A DNA stretch of 64,000 nucleotides from Epiperipatus broadwayi (GCA_028023455.1 JAQFVV010000320.1:952883-1016882), one strand, 5' to 3'; positions 12,523-23,470 are shown, numbered from the stretch's first letter. The notes: a model not told the origin generated them from the letters alone. Numbers and translations are program-made.

Positions 12523-13601
12523 TGATTGCTGAAGATCAAAAAATAGCCAAATTATCATGTAAGGTTTACAAATAATTTACTTAATTTATAATTTGAAATA
12601 ATTTTGATTGTTTGAGTAGTAAAAATGTTCATCGCTACTTTGTAAAAAACACATATAAATACATTATTTCAACCTTAATAACACTGTTTGTTTAAGTAGG
12701 GTAGCGCTATCTCATGCATTGCTTTGTAAGCTAATGAGTAATTATATGCTAAGATAGGAGTTTGTTTAGGTTAATCAGTATTACGTGAATTATCTGTTCT
12801 CTGCTTCATTCAAAATTCATACCGATAAAAATCCTCACTTCTATTGCGGTTGCTTCTGGCATGCAATATCTTGAGAAAAAGCTCTTGGCAGAATATTTCT
12901 CAAGTTGATTGGCTTGGTAAGCATTCTGAGTAATAGGCACTTAAATTGTAGATGCTATTTCATCAAAACGTTGGGAATTAATTAAAACTAACCCTAAGTT
13001 TAACCCCAAAACTATTTTATTTATATATAATGTACTAATTTCATAAAAAAACAATTATTGTCATTAAATTATAAAGAATAAAAATGTATAGCATTAATAA
13101 AACAAGTATGATATTAGTCAATGGAAGATAATATATTTGGCTACCATATAGAAAGTTTTTTATTGATAAAATAAATGAAAATTAAAAACACATTTTGTTT
13201 TGAATGGCAGCAGGCTTTATAAACTGAATGTTGTGGAAGAGCTGTTTTTTGATGAAGTCTTTAAGAGATTAAATTCATGCTATAGTAGGAGTCTCTTGCA
13301 ACATGTTTCTTGGATTAATTTCAAGAATAATAAAGGAGCAGAATCACACATTACAATATGACATTTTGTAATATGCTGCTAATGGTAATTGGTTAAAATA
13401 TATAAGAAAATATAAATAATCATGAATTAATTTAGTCTAGAGGAATTATGAATACCAAACAGGTGACTGCATACATAATAGAGTGGCTATATAATTTTTA
13501 TTTTTAATTAACTTATTTATAAGTCATGGATAATGATCATACTGGTCATGCATGAAGGACAAACCCTTCATACAGATCTAGTTATGCTTTGATATTATCA
13601 T
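12523..13601. other. AT-rich stretch, no gene seen
   Basis: Somewhat less A/T-rich at 12700-12960 but with no ORF, fold or known repeat I can identify. Confidence 0.5.
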
Positions 13602-14238
13602 AAGATAAAGTTAAACAATCCAAAACAAAGCAAAACTCCCCATATAGTAGTGCCATCTTGTGCTAACAAGAGCAATCAATGGATGCCAGAAGGCTTGTGC
13701 ATAAAATCCCTATCTAGTGCCTACTCATCCAATATCCCCAGACTAGTTTCTGGCTTGTGGCCTTCATCAGTGAGGAGCATTGGATCTGAGAGCACTGCAC
13801 CTAGATCTTAGGATCTAATGCAACCCTCCAGCACCCACCTTTTAACCCTATTTAACTACAAAACTATGAGAATGAAATTGAAAACACTATTAATATTTTC
13901 AATCCAAGCTCAATAGTGTTTTCAATTTCATTCTCATAGTTTTGTAGTTAAATAGAGTTAAAAGGTGGGTGCTGGAGGGTTGCATTAGATCCTAAGATCT
14001 AGGTGCAGTGCTCTCAGATCCAAGGCTCCTCACTGATGAAGGCCACAAGCCAGAAACTTGTCTGGGGATATTGGATGAGTAGGCACTAGATAAGGATTTT
14101 ATGCACAAGCCTTCTGGCATCCATTGATTGCTCTTGTTAGTACAAGATGGCACTACTAGAGTTTTGCTTTGTTTTGGATTGCTTAATAACAATTATTGTG
14201 CTAGTATGAGATAGTGATCATGTGAAGATAAAGTTAAA
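13602..14238. mobile_element. Family A element forming a 571-bp palindrome
   Basis: 13614-13892 and 13911-14184 are near-perfect inverted complements around an ~18-bp loop. Each arm holds the whole family A half: the CTAGTGCCTACTCATCCAAT block, AGAGCACTGCACCTAGATCT, GCAACCCTCCAGCACCCACC and AACTACAAAACTATGAGAAT. The right side continues another 40 bp into the usual family A outer end (GATCATGTG), which the left side lacks. A 14-bp direct repeat, AAGATAAAGTTAAA, lies at 13602-13615 and 14225-14238. This copy shows that family A is at heart a foldback structure and that other copies are halves or deletion derivatives. Confidence 0.85.
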
Positions 14239-14354
14239 TAACCTACTTGGAATTCAGATAATAAATGAACAAGCAACAATCTATTAATTACAACAACAAA
14301 TATTATAAAATAATATAACAATTTATATTTACATCTATGTATTAGTACAATTGA

Positions 14355-14410
14355 GTGAAACAGACAAAACTCTCCATACAATAGTGCCACTATTCATCAT
14401 GTGATGTTAC
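14355..14410. mobile_element. Family A terminal repeat fragment
   Basis: ACAAAACTCTCCATACAATA followed by GTGCCAC, then CATCATGTGATGTT. This is the outer family A TIR with most of its interior lost. Confidence 0.7.
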
Positions 14411-14847
14411 AATTGAGTGACAGAAAATCTTTGTTTATTCATAAGAATTTATAAAAGTTTTATATCAGTTTTATTGATTTATCTATTTTATATTCAATTA
14501 AGCTCAATTGTATTTTACACTGGAAGAATTTTGAATTAAGATAAATGTATACCCATAAGGTTTTTTATTTAATATTCTCAAATTTATCCGATTTATTTCC
14601 ATTAAGCTCCTTTCCTTGTGATTAAAAGTTATTGAATCTACATAATTTATTAATCCATTTATGCTAGATTATTTTCATTTGACAAACAATTATTTAGATG
14701 TCAGGTTTGCTGGCGCAATCAAGTATATCAAGCCTCATATATTGTAGCATCTGCAATCAATTAGTAAGGAGAATCATTACTAATAATTAAGGCACTTTTA
14801 TATTTACAACTCCATAAACGCTAGATCTATGGAAGTTTCTGGGTGGG

Positions 14848-15258
14848 GGACTAAGACACCAAAATGTATGGGTACTGAACTGAGTTCAGACCTATACGAC
14901 TATATAAGCTAATGAGCTTGGATTGAAAATATTATTTGTTTTCCAATTTTATTCTCATAGTTTTGTAGTTAAGTAGAGATAAAAGGTGTCTACTGGAGGG
15001 TTGCATTAGATCCTACGATATAGGTGCAGTGCTCTCAAATCCAAGGCTCCATACTGATGAAAGCCATAAGCTAGAAACTAGTCTGGGGGTATTGGATGAG
15101 TAGACACTAGATAAGGATTTTATGCACAAGCCTTCAGCATCCATTAATTACTCTGGCTTGCCCTGAGTGGCAATACTGTATGGAGAGTTTTGCTTGTTTT
15201 AATAACAGCTATGAGCCAGTATAAGAAATGGTGATCATGTTATGTTTAGTGGCTTAAT
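14848..15258 (+). mobile_element. Family A MITE, half element with complete outer end
   Basis: Same order as 4170-4540: AAGACACCAAAATGTATGGG, GGTTGCATTAGATCCTACGA, AGTGCTCTCAAATCCAAGGC, TGTATGGAGAGTTTTGCTTG. It continues through AATAACAGCTATGAGCC and GTGATCATGTTATGTTTAGT, the full family terminus. It has no coding capacity. Confidence 0.8.
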
Positions 15259-15620
15259 ATGAAAAGATATAGGATTACAATGGGATAGCATATGCTTGAA
15301 CAAAGAGTGTAACTTCAATACCAAGTTTGAAAATATTCTTTTCAACCAGCACAAGCTCAGACAGTTGTTTGTTGCTGAGTGAAAGTGAACTAACCTATAC
15401 ACATGCTATTGAAAAATATCTGTTGAAAAATAGCAAAGTTTCAGAATAGTACAGAAGCAATGAAATAAAAAAAAGCAGGAATAAAAATGCAAGCAGAGAA
15501 AATGAAAGAAGATAATGCTGATAGCACCTGGACATGCTATTGTTGAGGAAAACAGTGACATAAAAATAAGTATAAATATAAAAATGGCTGCTGTCATAAT
15601 TGTAAGTTGAGGATCATTTG
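15259..15620. other. Spacer, no gene seen
   Basis: A short A/G-rich stretch on the plus strand. The minus-strand 63-codon ORF at 15406-15597 is hydrophobic low-complexity sequence with no family match I can name. Confidence 0.5.
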
Positions 15621-16078
15621 TCTTGAATTTATTTCAATATATGTTATTTCACATTCATATGGTATTTCATAGATGCAGTTTTTTCTTTTCAGCATTTCAA
15701 GTTTAGGCTTTGTAAATGTTAGAATTCCTCATAGTGTGGTATGGTCTGGAAAACTGTTCTGATGTTATACTGATTACAGATTTTTCCTTAATTTGTCTGA
15801 TATTTTTGGAATGTATGGGTACACTATAGTACCAATAATTGTCTTTTCTCTTGATGGTTCTTTTTGTTGTCTATTTAACATTTTTTTAATAACAGCTGAT
15901 GGATAACCATTTTTCATAAAAATTTGTTCTATATAGATCTTTTCTTTTCCAAATTGCTGTTTTCTGAACAAACTTTTTTTGCTCTGTTCCACAGTGATAG
16001 TGAACATCATTTTTTGTGTTTCTGGTGTGACTGGATGTATAGGCTAGGTATTTTTCTGTATGTGTAGGTTTTCAATAA
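15621..16078 (-). pseudogene. Penelope-like element, inverted RT-endonuclease linker segment
   Basis: Read on the minus strand, the 78-codon ORF at 15774-16010 has the PLE connector between RT and endonuclease: an F..NGYP..VI motif and VYPYIPKISDKLRKNL. Beyond a stop and frameshift the next frame reads IYEIPYECEITYIE near 15621-15680. That is the start of a GIY-YIG nuclease domain with the second motif decayed (YIG to YIE). The rest of the domain is absent on this strand and is found on the plus strand from 16094. Known for the family: PLEs encode an RT joined to a GIY-YIG endonuclease. Assignment is by motif recognition. Confidence 0.7.
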
Positions 16079-16093
16079 CTCTAGTTTTGATTT

Positions 16094-16405
16094 TGCCATG
16101 TGGAAGAACATATATTGGTGAGACCAGCCATCCCATTGAAAGGTACTTGCAAGAACATAAACTGATGATTAGAAGAGAGAAAACAGATGTGTCCAAGGTA
16201 GCAGACAATGTATGTACCAATGAACATACATTTGATTGGGAAAATACAAAAATATTGGATAGAGAAGAAAAGGTGCAAAGACAAAAATTTAAAGAAGCTG
16301 CTCACATGACAATGACAAAAAATCCCATAAGCCAACCTAGTGTGACTATACATAATGTATGGAAACCACTAATCAACTTTGCTCTTAGGAAACAGTGGAG
16401 AAATC
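16094..16405 (+). pseudogene. Penelope-like element GIY-YIG endonuclease, plus-strand segment
   Basis: The frame open at 16060-16428 carries a GIY-YIG core from about residue 12: LPCGRTYIGETSHPIERYLQ, then an EHK motif, a histidine after the conserved spacing (NEHTFDW), a glutamate-bearing helix (KFKEAAHM) and a terminal W-x-P-L-I. This order matches PLE endonucleases. The GIY half is replaced by unrelated sequence upstream of 16094, so the apparent ATG at 16060 is not a natural start. Together with the inverted segment at 15621-16078 it makes one rearranged element. The frame runs into a SINE at 16407 and stops there. Confidence 0.75.
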
Positions 16406-16406
16406 A

Positions 16407-16690
16407 GACAAATGGCTCAGTTGGTTAGAGCATTACCTTAAAATTCAATAATCAAAAATTTAAGGACCCAGGTTCGAATACCATGCTAATATTGTCACTG
16501 GTCAGACCAGCAACACCTGAAGAAGAGGGGAGAATAATACCTCTTAAAACATTGTGCATATACTAACCTGTTTGCTGTGATATTACTAACAGTTGGTGCA
16601 TATACTAACTTGTTGCTGTGATATTACTAACAGTTGGTGAATAACCTGTTAGCTGTGATATTACTAGCAATTGAATGTATTTGGAATATT
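16407..16690 (+). mobile_element. tRNA-headed SINE with hammerhead-like core and 3x ~41-bp tail repeat
   Basis: The head is tRNA-like: A box TGGCTCAGTTGGTTAGAGC at about 16412-16430 and B box GGTTCGAATACC near 16471-16482. The body has AGACCAGCAACAC, then CTGAAGA, an AGAGG/CCTCT stem, and TAAAAC in the place of GAAAC. The tail consists of three tandem units at 16554-16595, 16596-16636 and 16637-16673, each with GCTGTGATATTACTA. It ends in an A-rich segment. Pol III-type SINE is well supported. The ribozyme reading is tentative. Confidence 0.65.
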
Positions 16691-17691
16691 TAAATAAAAT
16701 TAAACTTTTCTAAAGACTATCAGCACACATATTAGATGATGAAAATAGTCCAATATAAAAATACAACAAGAACACCATCATCACAAACCTTCAGGAAAAC
16801 ACATAATTATCTTAATTGTGGATTGTCAACAATTTGTAAAAAGAAATGACTGAAAAGGATTTGCCAGCAAATAGTAAATTGGGGAAGTAGTTTTGAATGC
16901 TCTGAATGTAAAAAAAATATAACAAAAATAGCTAATGAGACGGGCATATCACTCATTTCTTTTAAGAATTGGGCAGCTATTAGTGAAAAATGAAACAATA
17001 AGATACAAATTAAAAAAACTAATGTAGTAATTACAGATGTAAATGGAAATCCTATTAACATCAAATGAGTAATATTAATGCCAGGAAAAATAAAAAGCCA
17101 CATAAAAAATTACTACTATATGTAGTAATTAAAAATATTTCTATATTGGGATGTAACTAGTTTAAACCTTCGGGAATTAGGATAAATGTTATAAAAAGAG
17201 TGAAACTAGAAGTAGAAATAAAACATAAATTTCATCATCTCTTTAAATTTCAGATCAACAGACTGAAAGACAAAATCAGCAGAAATAGAGTTAATGGATA
17301 ATGCATAACAAGTTGTCTGAAGACCTAAGAAGGTTCGTTAAACTTAATGTGAACAAAGTACTAAAATACATAGTAAACAAGGTTATCATCACACTGACAA
17401 AAGAATCAGCCTAGGCAACATCCATTGTCACTGTCTTAAAGCTGGATGGTATTGTAAGGATATGTGTTATTATTGTGAAACAGTAAAAAAAGCATCAATA
17501 AAAGAGCCTATCCCACACCAAGGGTAAGAGAAGTATTAGCTTCTCTATAAAAAACTTTATACTTCACCAAATTAGATTTGCAGTTGGCATTTTACCAAAT
17601 TCTTGTTATTGCCAAAACAGGGAGTTGCTTACAATAAATATGCACATGGATCTGTTCAAATTTAATAAGTTACATCTAATACTTTCTAACA

Positions 17692-17775
17692 TAAAGTAAA
17701 AAGTCTTTTAAGAGAAATTAGTTATACTCTATTTGGATATGTAAAGTAAAAAGTCTTTTAAGAGGAATTAGTTAT
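17692..17775. repeat. Tandem duplication, ~49-bp period, inside the gypsy RT
   Basis: The block TAAAGTAAAAAGTCTTTTAA, followed by GAGRAATTAGTTAT, occurs twice in direct order. The duplication breaks RT continuity between motifs. Confidence 0.8.
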
Positions 17776-18202
17776 CCTGATAGCAGCTGAAAGTGGATGC
17801 AGTTAAGTGAATGGGTAAACACTGTGTATGATAAGTTAAACAGATTTGGAGCTAGGCTCAATGCTTCTAAGTGTATTTGGTCAGCAAAATAAATAGAGGA
17901 TAATGTCCAAATCCAGAGAAAGCCACTGCAGTTAAAAATTCCCCAAAACCAACAAATGTTAAGCAGTTGCAAGCTTTTTAAGCTTAGTGAACTTATCTAA
18001 CACTTCCTGAAAAGCAAATCTCAAAAAATCACCCCTCTTATGAACTGTTAAAAAACTCTGAAATGGAAAATGGGGAATTTAGTAAGGCAATGCTTTTAGA
18101 AAAATAAAAGATTTGCTGGTATCTGATAAATTATTAGTACATTATTGTGAATAATAAGAAGTGGTGATTGCAAAAAGCCTGACTTTAATATTGGTGCTAC
18201 AG

Positions 18203-18639
18203 TGTGTTAAACCATTAAACATCACATGATAATCATTCTTTATGCTTATACAAGTTAACACAGTCAAAATTTTCTTTATAGTAGCATCACTCAGTACAAG
18301 CCAGAGTAATCAATAGATACAAGAAAATTTGGGCCTAAAATCCCTATCTAGTTCATACTCATCCAATATTCCCAGAATAGTTTCTAGCTTATGGCTTTTA
18401 TCAGTGAGAAGCCTTGAATCTGAGAGCACTGCACCTAGATATCAGGATCTAATGCAACCCTCCAGAAGCTACCTTTTACCTTATTAGCTAACTATAAAAC
18501 TTTGAGTCTTCTCATATCCAATACTCACTGATGAAAGACACAAGATAGGCGATAGGGAATTTATGCACAAACCTTCTTGCATCAATTAATTATTCTGTAT
18601 TGCACTGAGTGGTGCTACTTTATGGAGAGTTTTGCCTCT
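18203..18639. mobile_element. Family A MITE inserted in the gypsy RNase H region
   Basis: The left outer end (TTAAACCATTAAACATCACA) and the interior blocks are followed by the right inner end TGGAGAGTTTTGCCT, so the right arm lacks the outermost ~60 bp. GTGCTACAG lies on both sides (18194-18202 and 18640-18648) and would be a 9-bp target duplication. Homology suggests the gypsy gene might itself have carried a partly repeated GTGCTACAG, in which case the true duplication is only 2-3 bp. The insertion separates the G-A-L stretch of RNase H from the IAYTSRTLS block. Confidence 0.8.
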
Positions 18640-19419
18640 GTGCTACAGGATGTATGGAGATGAATTGTGTATTGCATACACTTCCAGAACACTTTCATTG
18701 GCTAAAAAAAACTATAGAAAATTGAACAAGGAGACTCTTGCAATAGTATTTGCAGTAAAAAATTCCACCAGTATGTTTATGGGTGACCATTCAAAATTTA
18801 CACATATCATAGACTTCAACTAGGGGTGCTTGGAAAAAAAATAGACTCCAAATTATACTAGCCAATGTATGATCAGATGGATTAATACTCTCATGCCATA
18901 TGACTTGGCAATATTGTAGCTTGAAAGCAGATAAAGCATGTGATTGCACTTTCTAGAACTCCAAATACAAACACATGCAAATCATATAATACATATATAA
19001 ACTACATAAATGTTAACAATGTCTAGAGTAATGAACAGCAATGTTATAGTAGAATGGACAAGAAATGATGCCAGCTACTAATTACTTAAAAAAATTTGAT
19101 TAAATAAGGATGTCCTAAAAAGTGATCAAACTATGTAGTACCACAAGTTTAGAATGGTCAGAAAAGTTTGTTTATTATGACAGACTAAGAATTAATTCCA
19201 AATTAGGGGAGAAAACATATACTACTGTAGCTACATGAAGGATATCCCGAAATAATACTCATGAAAAAACTAATTTATGTTTTATAGCTAGACATGAAAA
19301 GTAACATAGAAGAAACCATAAAAAAATGTCAAGCTTGTCAAGAAAAGGCCAGGTCACCCATTAAAAAGTTCCAGCTTTAGGTCAAAGCAACAAAAGCATG
19401 GGAGGGTGTCTATATAGAC

Positions 19420-19905
19420 CAGGGGTTCCCAACCTAATGTACCTGTACCCCAGGGGATACAGGAAGCTTGTCCAGGAAGTATGATAAATAACATAAATAA
19501 GTATATTGTTATTAAAATATTTTACAAATAGTTAATATGACATTTCCAGGCTATTCCATATTGTTACTGTCAGCCACATCAATCATATTTCAGGTCTTAT
19601 TTTGGACATGGACACAATGAGGTAGCACAGACGTTTTCTCACTGCAGGATCCAATAACTCAAAATGCCCAGTTAAGATTTATTTATCGAGTAAAACTTAT
19701 ATGAAAACTTAATCAATGTTTATTTATTATAAGGAAAAGCAAGTACCAGATAATTTACTAAAAGCCAAAGATGTATGATGACCAAATGACCATACAATGC
19801 TTTTAAAAAACTTAGTTGTTTATTTCTTATTATAATGAACAGGGTGCATGGGATAATTTACTAAAAACTAAGGAGTATGGGGACCAAAAATGTTAGGAAT
19901 CCCTA
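19420..19905. mobile_element. hAT-type non-autonomous transposon inserted in the gypsy integrase
   Basis: It begins CAGGGGTTCCCAACCTAATG. The reverse complement of its end reads TAGGGATTCCTAACATTTTT, and both ends continue with a GGTACCTGTACCCC/GGTCCCCATAC-like inner match. The flanks are ATATAGAC (19412-19419) and ACATAGAC (19906-19913), an 8-bp target duplication with one mismatch, as hAT elements make. Removing the insertion restores the integrase reading VYIDHMRP. The interior is non-coding. Confidence 0.85.
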
Positions 19906-20900
19906 ACATAGACCATATGAGGCCTTTCAATAAATATATATAGTCATTGTTGCCATTGACTGGTATTCCAAATGGATGAAATACTAAATAGTAAAAAATG
20001 CCAATGCAGAAAATGTGATAAAAATACTTAACAAATTTTTCACTGTAAAGGTTATCCTGAATTTATGGTTATAGAGAACAGTGCTGGATTTGGTTTGATG
20101 CAATTAATGGATTTTCTAGCTCAGAAGAAGATATGATATGTTTTAACACAGCACCCCAATTACCAGAAAAAGCCATTCAACATCTTAAATGCACATTAAA
20201 TAGAAAGGAATATGTTGACTTACATGAAGCATTAATGACTGATGTTTTATCAACACTTCACACTGAGCTCACTTACAAAGAAAACTCTGGTGGAATTATT
20301 AATGAAGTAGCATATGAGAATACACATATATCAATATTGATTCCAGTCAAAGCTAAGAAGGAGATAAAAATTGAAAATGTCAAGTTCAATATAGGATAGA
20401 CTGTCTGGATAAGGAATATACTGAGAAAAAATGGATACTGGGAATTATAAGTAAGCTATTATCTATCATATCCATGAAATTGAATTGGAAGACAGTAGAG
20501 AATTAAGACAGCACATTAACCATATAAAAAAATGTTATATTGACTTGACAGAGGTAGTGGGAATACTAGTTCAGCTACTATTCATGTTGAAGATTTATTA
20601 GATGTTTTCTAATACCAAAACAGATGCAGAAGAAAAATTTTCAAGTCAAGACTCTCAGGATGTGTGTGCTGAATTAAATGTTGAATCATAGCATGAAGAA
20701 AAAATGCTTCTCTCTACAGAAGAAGAAGAAAAAACCTTCCCTAGAAAGGCCAGAGTATAAAAAAAATCTGCAAAGTTGCAAGATTATATCTACAATGAAA
20801 CTCTTTACTTCTAGAGTAAAGGCGAGATATTGTCATGTATTGACTAGTTTGTACAATAAATAAAGCTACATATGCATGTGAGTGTATAACTGGTCAGTAT

Positions 20901-21431
20901 ATTTGTAATTATTCTAGAAATAATGCAAATGCCTAATATTTAAAATTATATAAATTATCAATTTGATGTAGATATGCTAGTTTGCAAAGGATAATAATAA
21001 ACTGTTTATGCAAATTAACAGGACTATCAAAAACTGTTTGCACAACTTAATGACATAGAGTTAGAGATAGCCAAAAAGTAGTTTAGTGATTTAATGTTGT
21101 GTGAGCAGTAAGGTGTTCGTAGTAAAATATACTAAAAAGTTATGGTGAAAAGTTAATAAAGAAGAACTTACAGAGTGAAATAAAAAACTATAACATAGAC
21201 ATGCAATATTATAGTTCAAATCTAATAAGAACTGTGTATGCATGATTTAGATTGTTTAATTTTAGGAATTCAACCAACAAGACTCTAATTGAAAACACTA
21301 ATTACTAATATTATATATTCTGAGTAATAAATTTGTTAAGTTAGTAAAACTTTTTGTATATTATTCCTAAAATAATTAACAAGTGTGTAGCTATCTTAGG
21401 TTAAATCTGGCCAAATACACAAACACCATGT
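20901..21431. other. Probable LTR remainder and AT-rich spacer
   Basis: This follows the putative 3' LTR start at 20831. The LTR's right end and the flanking duplication could not be located, so its length is unknown. No other feature is seen. Confidence 0.4.
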
Positions 21432-21745
21432 ATAAAATAATTTGCCCAGAAAACAATTGACACATAACGTATTATGGGGAGACTAAAGCTTCCGTTCATA
21501 TGAGGTTGCTACAACATAAATATGCGTACAATAAAGCACTCACAGATCCTTCCCACTTTTTCATTTTTGCGCAGCATAAAACTACTACGGGGCACTCATG
21601 TATACCGGACAATCTGCAAGTGATGTGCAGTGAGTAACATGAGATAAGAAGAAAAATTAAGGAGGCCTATTTCATTAATTTAGATGCAAACTCGTTAAAT
21701 AAAAGAGACATGTTTTACGCAATCTCAAAAAAATGGCAGACCTGA
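21432..21745 (+). pseudogene. Penelope-like element GIY-YIG endonuclease fragment, second type
   Basis: In one frame with only two stops: MYKIICPENN, stop, HITYYGETKASVHMRLLQHK, then AQHKTTTGHS, a second stop, IRRKIKEAYFINLDANSLNK and a terminal SKKW. The GIY-YIG signatures are a decayed first motif (YKI), YYG in place of YIG, the arginine in MRLLQHK, a histidine in the middle block, the glutamate in IKEAYFIN and the late asparagine. The sequence differs enough from the PLE at 16094 to be a different PLE lineage. The RT upstream is missing, so this is a truncated or decayed 3' end. Confidence 0.75.
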
Positions 21746-23274
21746 TTTGAATAATTTGCATCTGTTGGTTTAAATAAATAAATTGAACATTGTTATTAGA
21801 ACTATCTATCTATAGCTTTGAAAATTAAGGCATCGTTCCTTCGAAAATGCTAAGTATAGAAATAAATAGAATAATATAAATATATTGAGTTTTAGTGTTG
21901 AGATATTACCATAAAATATCTGATCTTATTAAATTTATTTTCAAAGTCTGCTATATCTTAATTTAGAGATGAAACTTTTTTAAAATCATTTCATCATTTT
22001 AAGCATTACAAGAAAAAGCTCTTCACATTACAGTATATATATATATATAGCACAATAAAATCTGCCAATTATTTACAATTTTTTTACCTGCATATACAGG
22101 AATTTGAAGGATAAACCACAATTTAATGGTTAGCCTATCCAGAAGTTGACTGTTTCTCTGTGAAAGTGTGGTTGGTGTAGACCTTTTGTCTTTGCTGTAA
22201 GCTATTTTAGGTTCCTTTAAGTATGTATAAGTATTGAACAAATCATTGATGGACATAATAATGTGATGACATTACTCTATCTATACTAAGAGGTATTCTT
22301 GACAATACCAGCTGAGTATGCATTAGTAAAAATTAATATAATTCAACATGAAAATTTAAACTTAGCAATATGAGTTTATTAATTTGGAAAAAAAAGAACA
22401 AATAAGTATTTGTAGAAGGAATTCAATACATTATCTTATTATTATCTTAGCAATGAATGAAATAATCTTTATGTTCAAACTTAGTCTTCTTAAGAGCATG
22501 ACTTAAGCTTCTTCACATGCACCCAGTCTACTGGCAAATACTAGAATGTGCTTCCTTTTCTGTTTCTCTACTCACAGTGATTGGACAGATTTTGACAATT
22601 TTATATCATTTGCATAATCTGCATAAATTAACATACAGCTGTATAATGAGAAGATGAATGCATGCTTTGCATATGTAAATTTTTTAGAGTGTTTACATTT
22701 TGGGGGAAATTTGTTTCCTGTATGAGTATAATTACAACAAATATATGAAACTTTATTTACAAAAGGAATAAAATATACATATATGCGTACTCACACATAG
22801 TCAGACAGTACCGAGATCATAAAGCATTTAAATGGATATGTACTAATAATCACTTTATTTTTTCTAGATTAAACTGCCGATGAAAATCTGACAAGAAGCT
22901 GATATCAGTTTTAAAAATCTGGATAAGAGATTCTTCATTTGTCTGAATTTTAAAAGAAGGAAATTATTGGTGTCTAAATATCAGGAACATAACTATCTAA
23001 TAATATAAACTTTCAGTATTGATAGTATTAAGTATGATGATGGCATTCACATGAAAATGTAATAATAAAACTTCTAGAATCAACTGCATTGTAAATCAAA
23101 GAGGAATTAATATTACAAGTGAATGATACACAATAAGCTCATACAAAAAAAAAAGATCAAAAAGACTATGGAAGCCATTATATGCTTCAATACTTCATTT
23201 TTATCAAAACAATATATGGTGAACTTGACAAAAAAGATTTTTAACTAAGCATATCATGGGGTCATAAATCTAGA
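21746..23274. other. AT-rich stretch, no gene seen
   Basis: Short (AT)n tracts near 22034-22050. No motif-bearing ORF, SINE or inverted repeat noticed. Confidence 0.5.
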
Positions 23275-23470
23275 ACTGAATGCTGGTGAATGGTCTACTG
23301 GAAAAGCTTATACTTGCATTCTAAAGAAAGTCTTTCAACAAGTTTGCATTCCCCCAATTGTTAAACATGGCAGTAAAAATATAATTTGGAAAACGACAAT
23401 ATTATGTTATTTCTATATAAAAATACACCACAGTTGTAGAATATTTAAATGTTTGGGAGACCATGAGATG
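23275..23470 (+). pseudogene. Possible Tc1/mariner transposase scrap
   Basis: One frame reads CILKKVFQQVCIPPIVKHGS followed by NIIW. This resembles the P-x-V-K-H-G-G-G-S-I-M-V-W block before the second catalytic aspartate of Tc1-type transposases. It is short, the glycines are lost and no TIRs were found, so this is a weak call. An unrelated open stretch is the alternative. Confidence 0.3.

Larger units (their letters stand above)
16740..20900 (+). pseudogene. Ty3/gypsy retrotransposon pol relic with two nested insertions
   Basis: A decayed pol gene in the normal gypsy order. The protease region is at about 16900-17180 (ETGISLISFKNWAAI, with DTG decayed to ETG). RT starts near 17330 (ATSIVTVLKLDGIVRICV, then FTKLDLQLAFYQI at about 17560-17600), and its tail is at 17800-17880 (DKLNRFGARLNASKCIW). 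The RNase H segment after the MITE is at 18640-18820 (CIAYTSRTLSLAKKNYRKLN, KETLAIVFAV). The integrase zinc finger is at 19240-19400 (HEGYP...CQACQEK) and the catalytic core continues after the hAT at 19914-20130. The C-terminal tail, with a lysine/arginine patch before KLQDYIYN, ends near 20803. A purine tract at 20815-20827 precedes TGTCATGTATTGACTAG at 20831, the likely start of a 3' LTR with AATAAA. No 5' LTR was recognised. It has many stops and is not functional. Confidence 0.8.

Noticed and set aside
17430-17480. Cysteine-rich reading that looked like a zinc knuckle
   Set aside because: The adjacent frame gives SIVTVLKLDGIVRICV, the start of a gypsy RT, in register with later RT motifs. 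The cysteine reading is an out-of-frame shadow.
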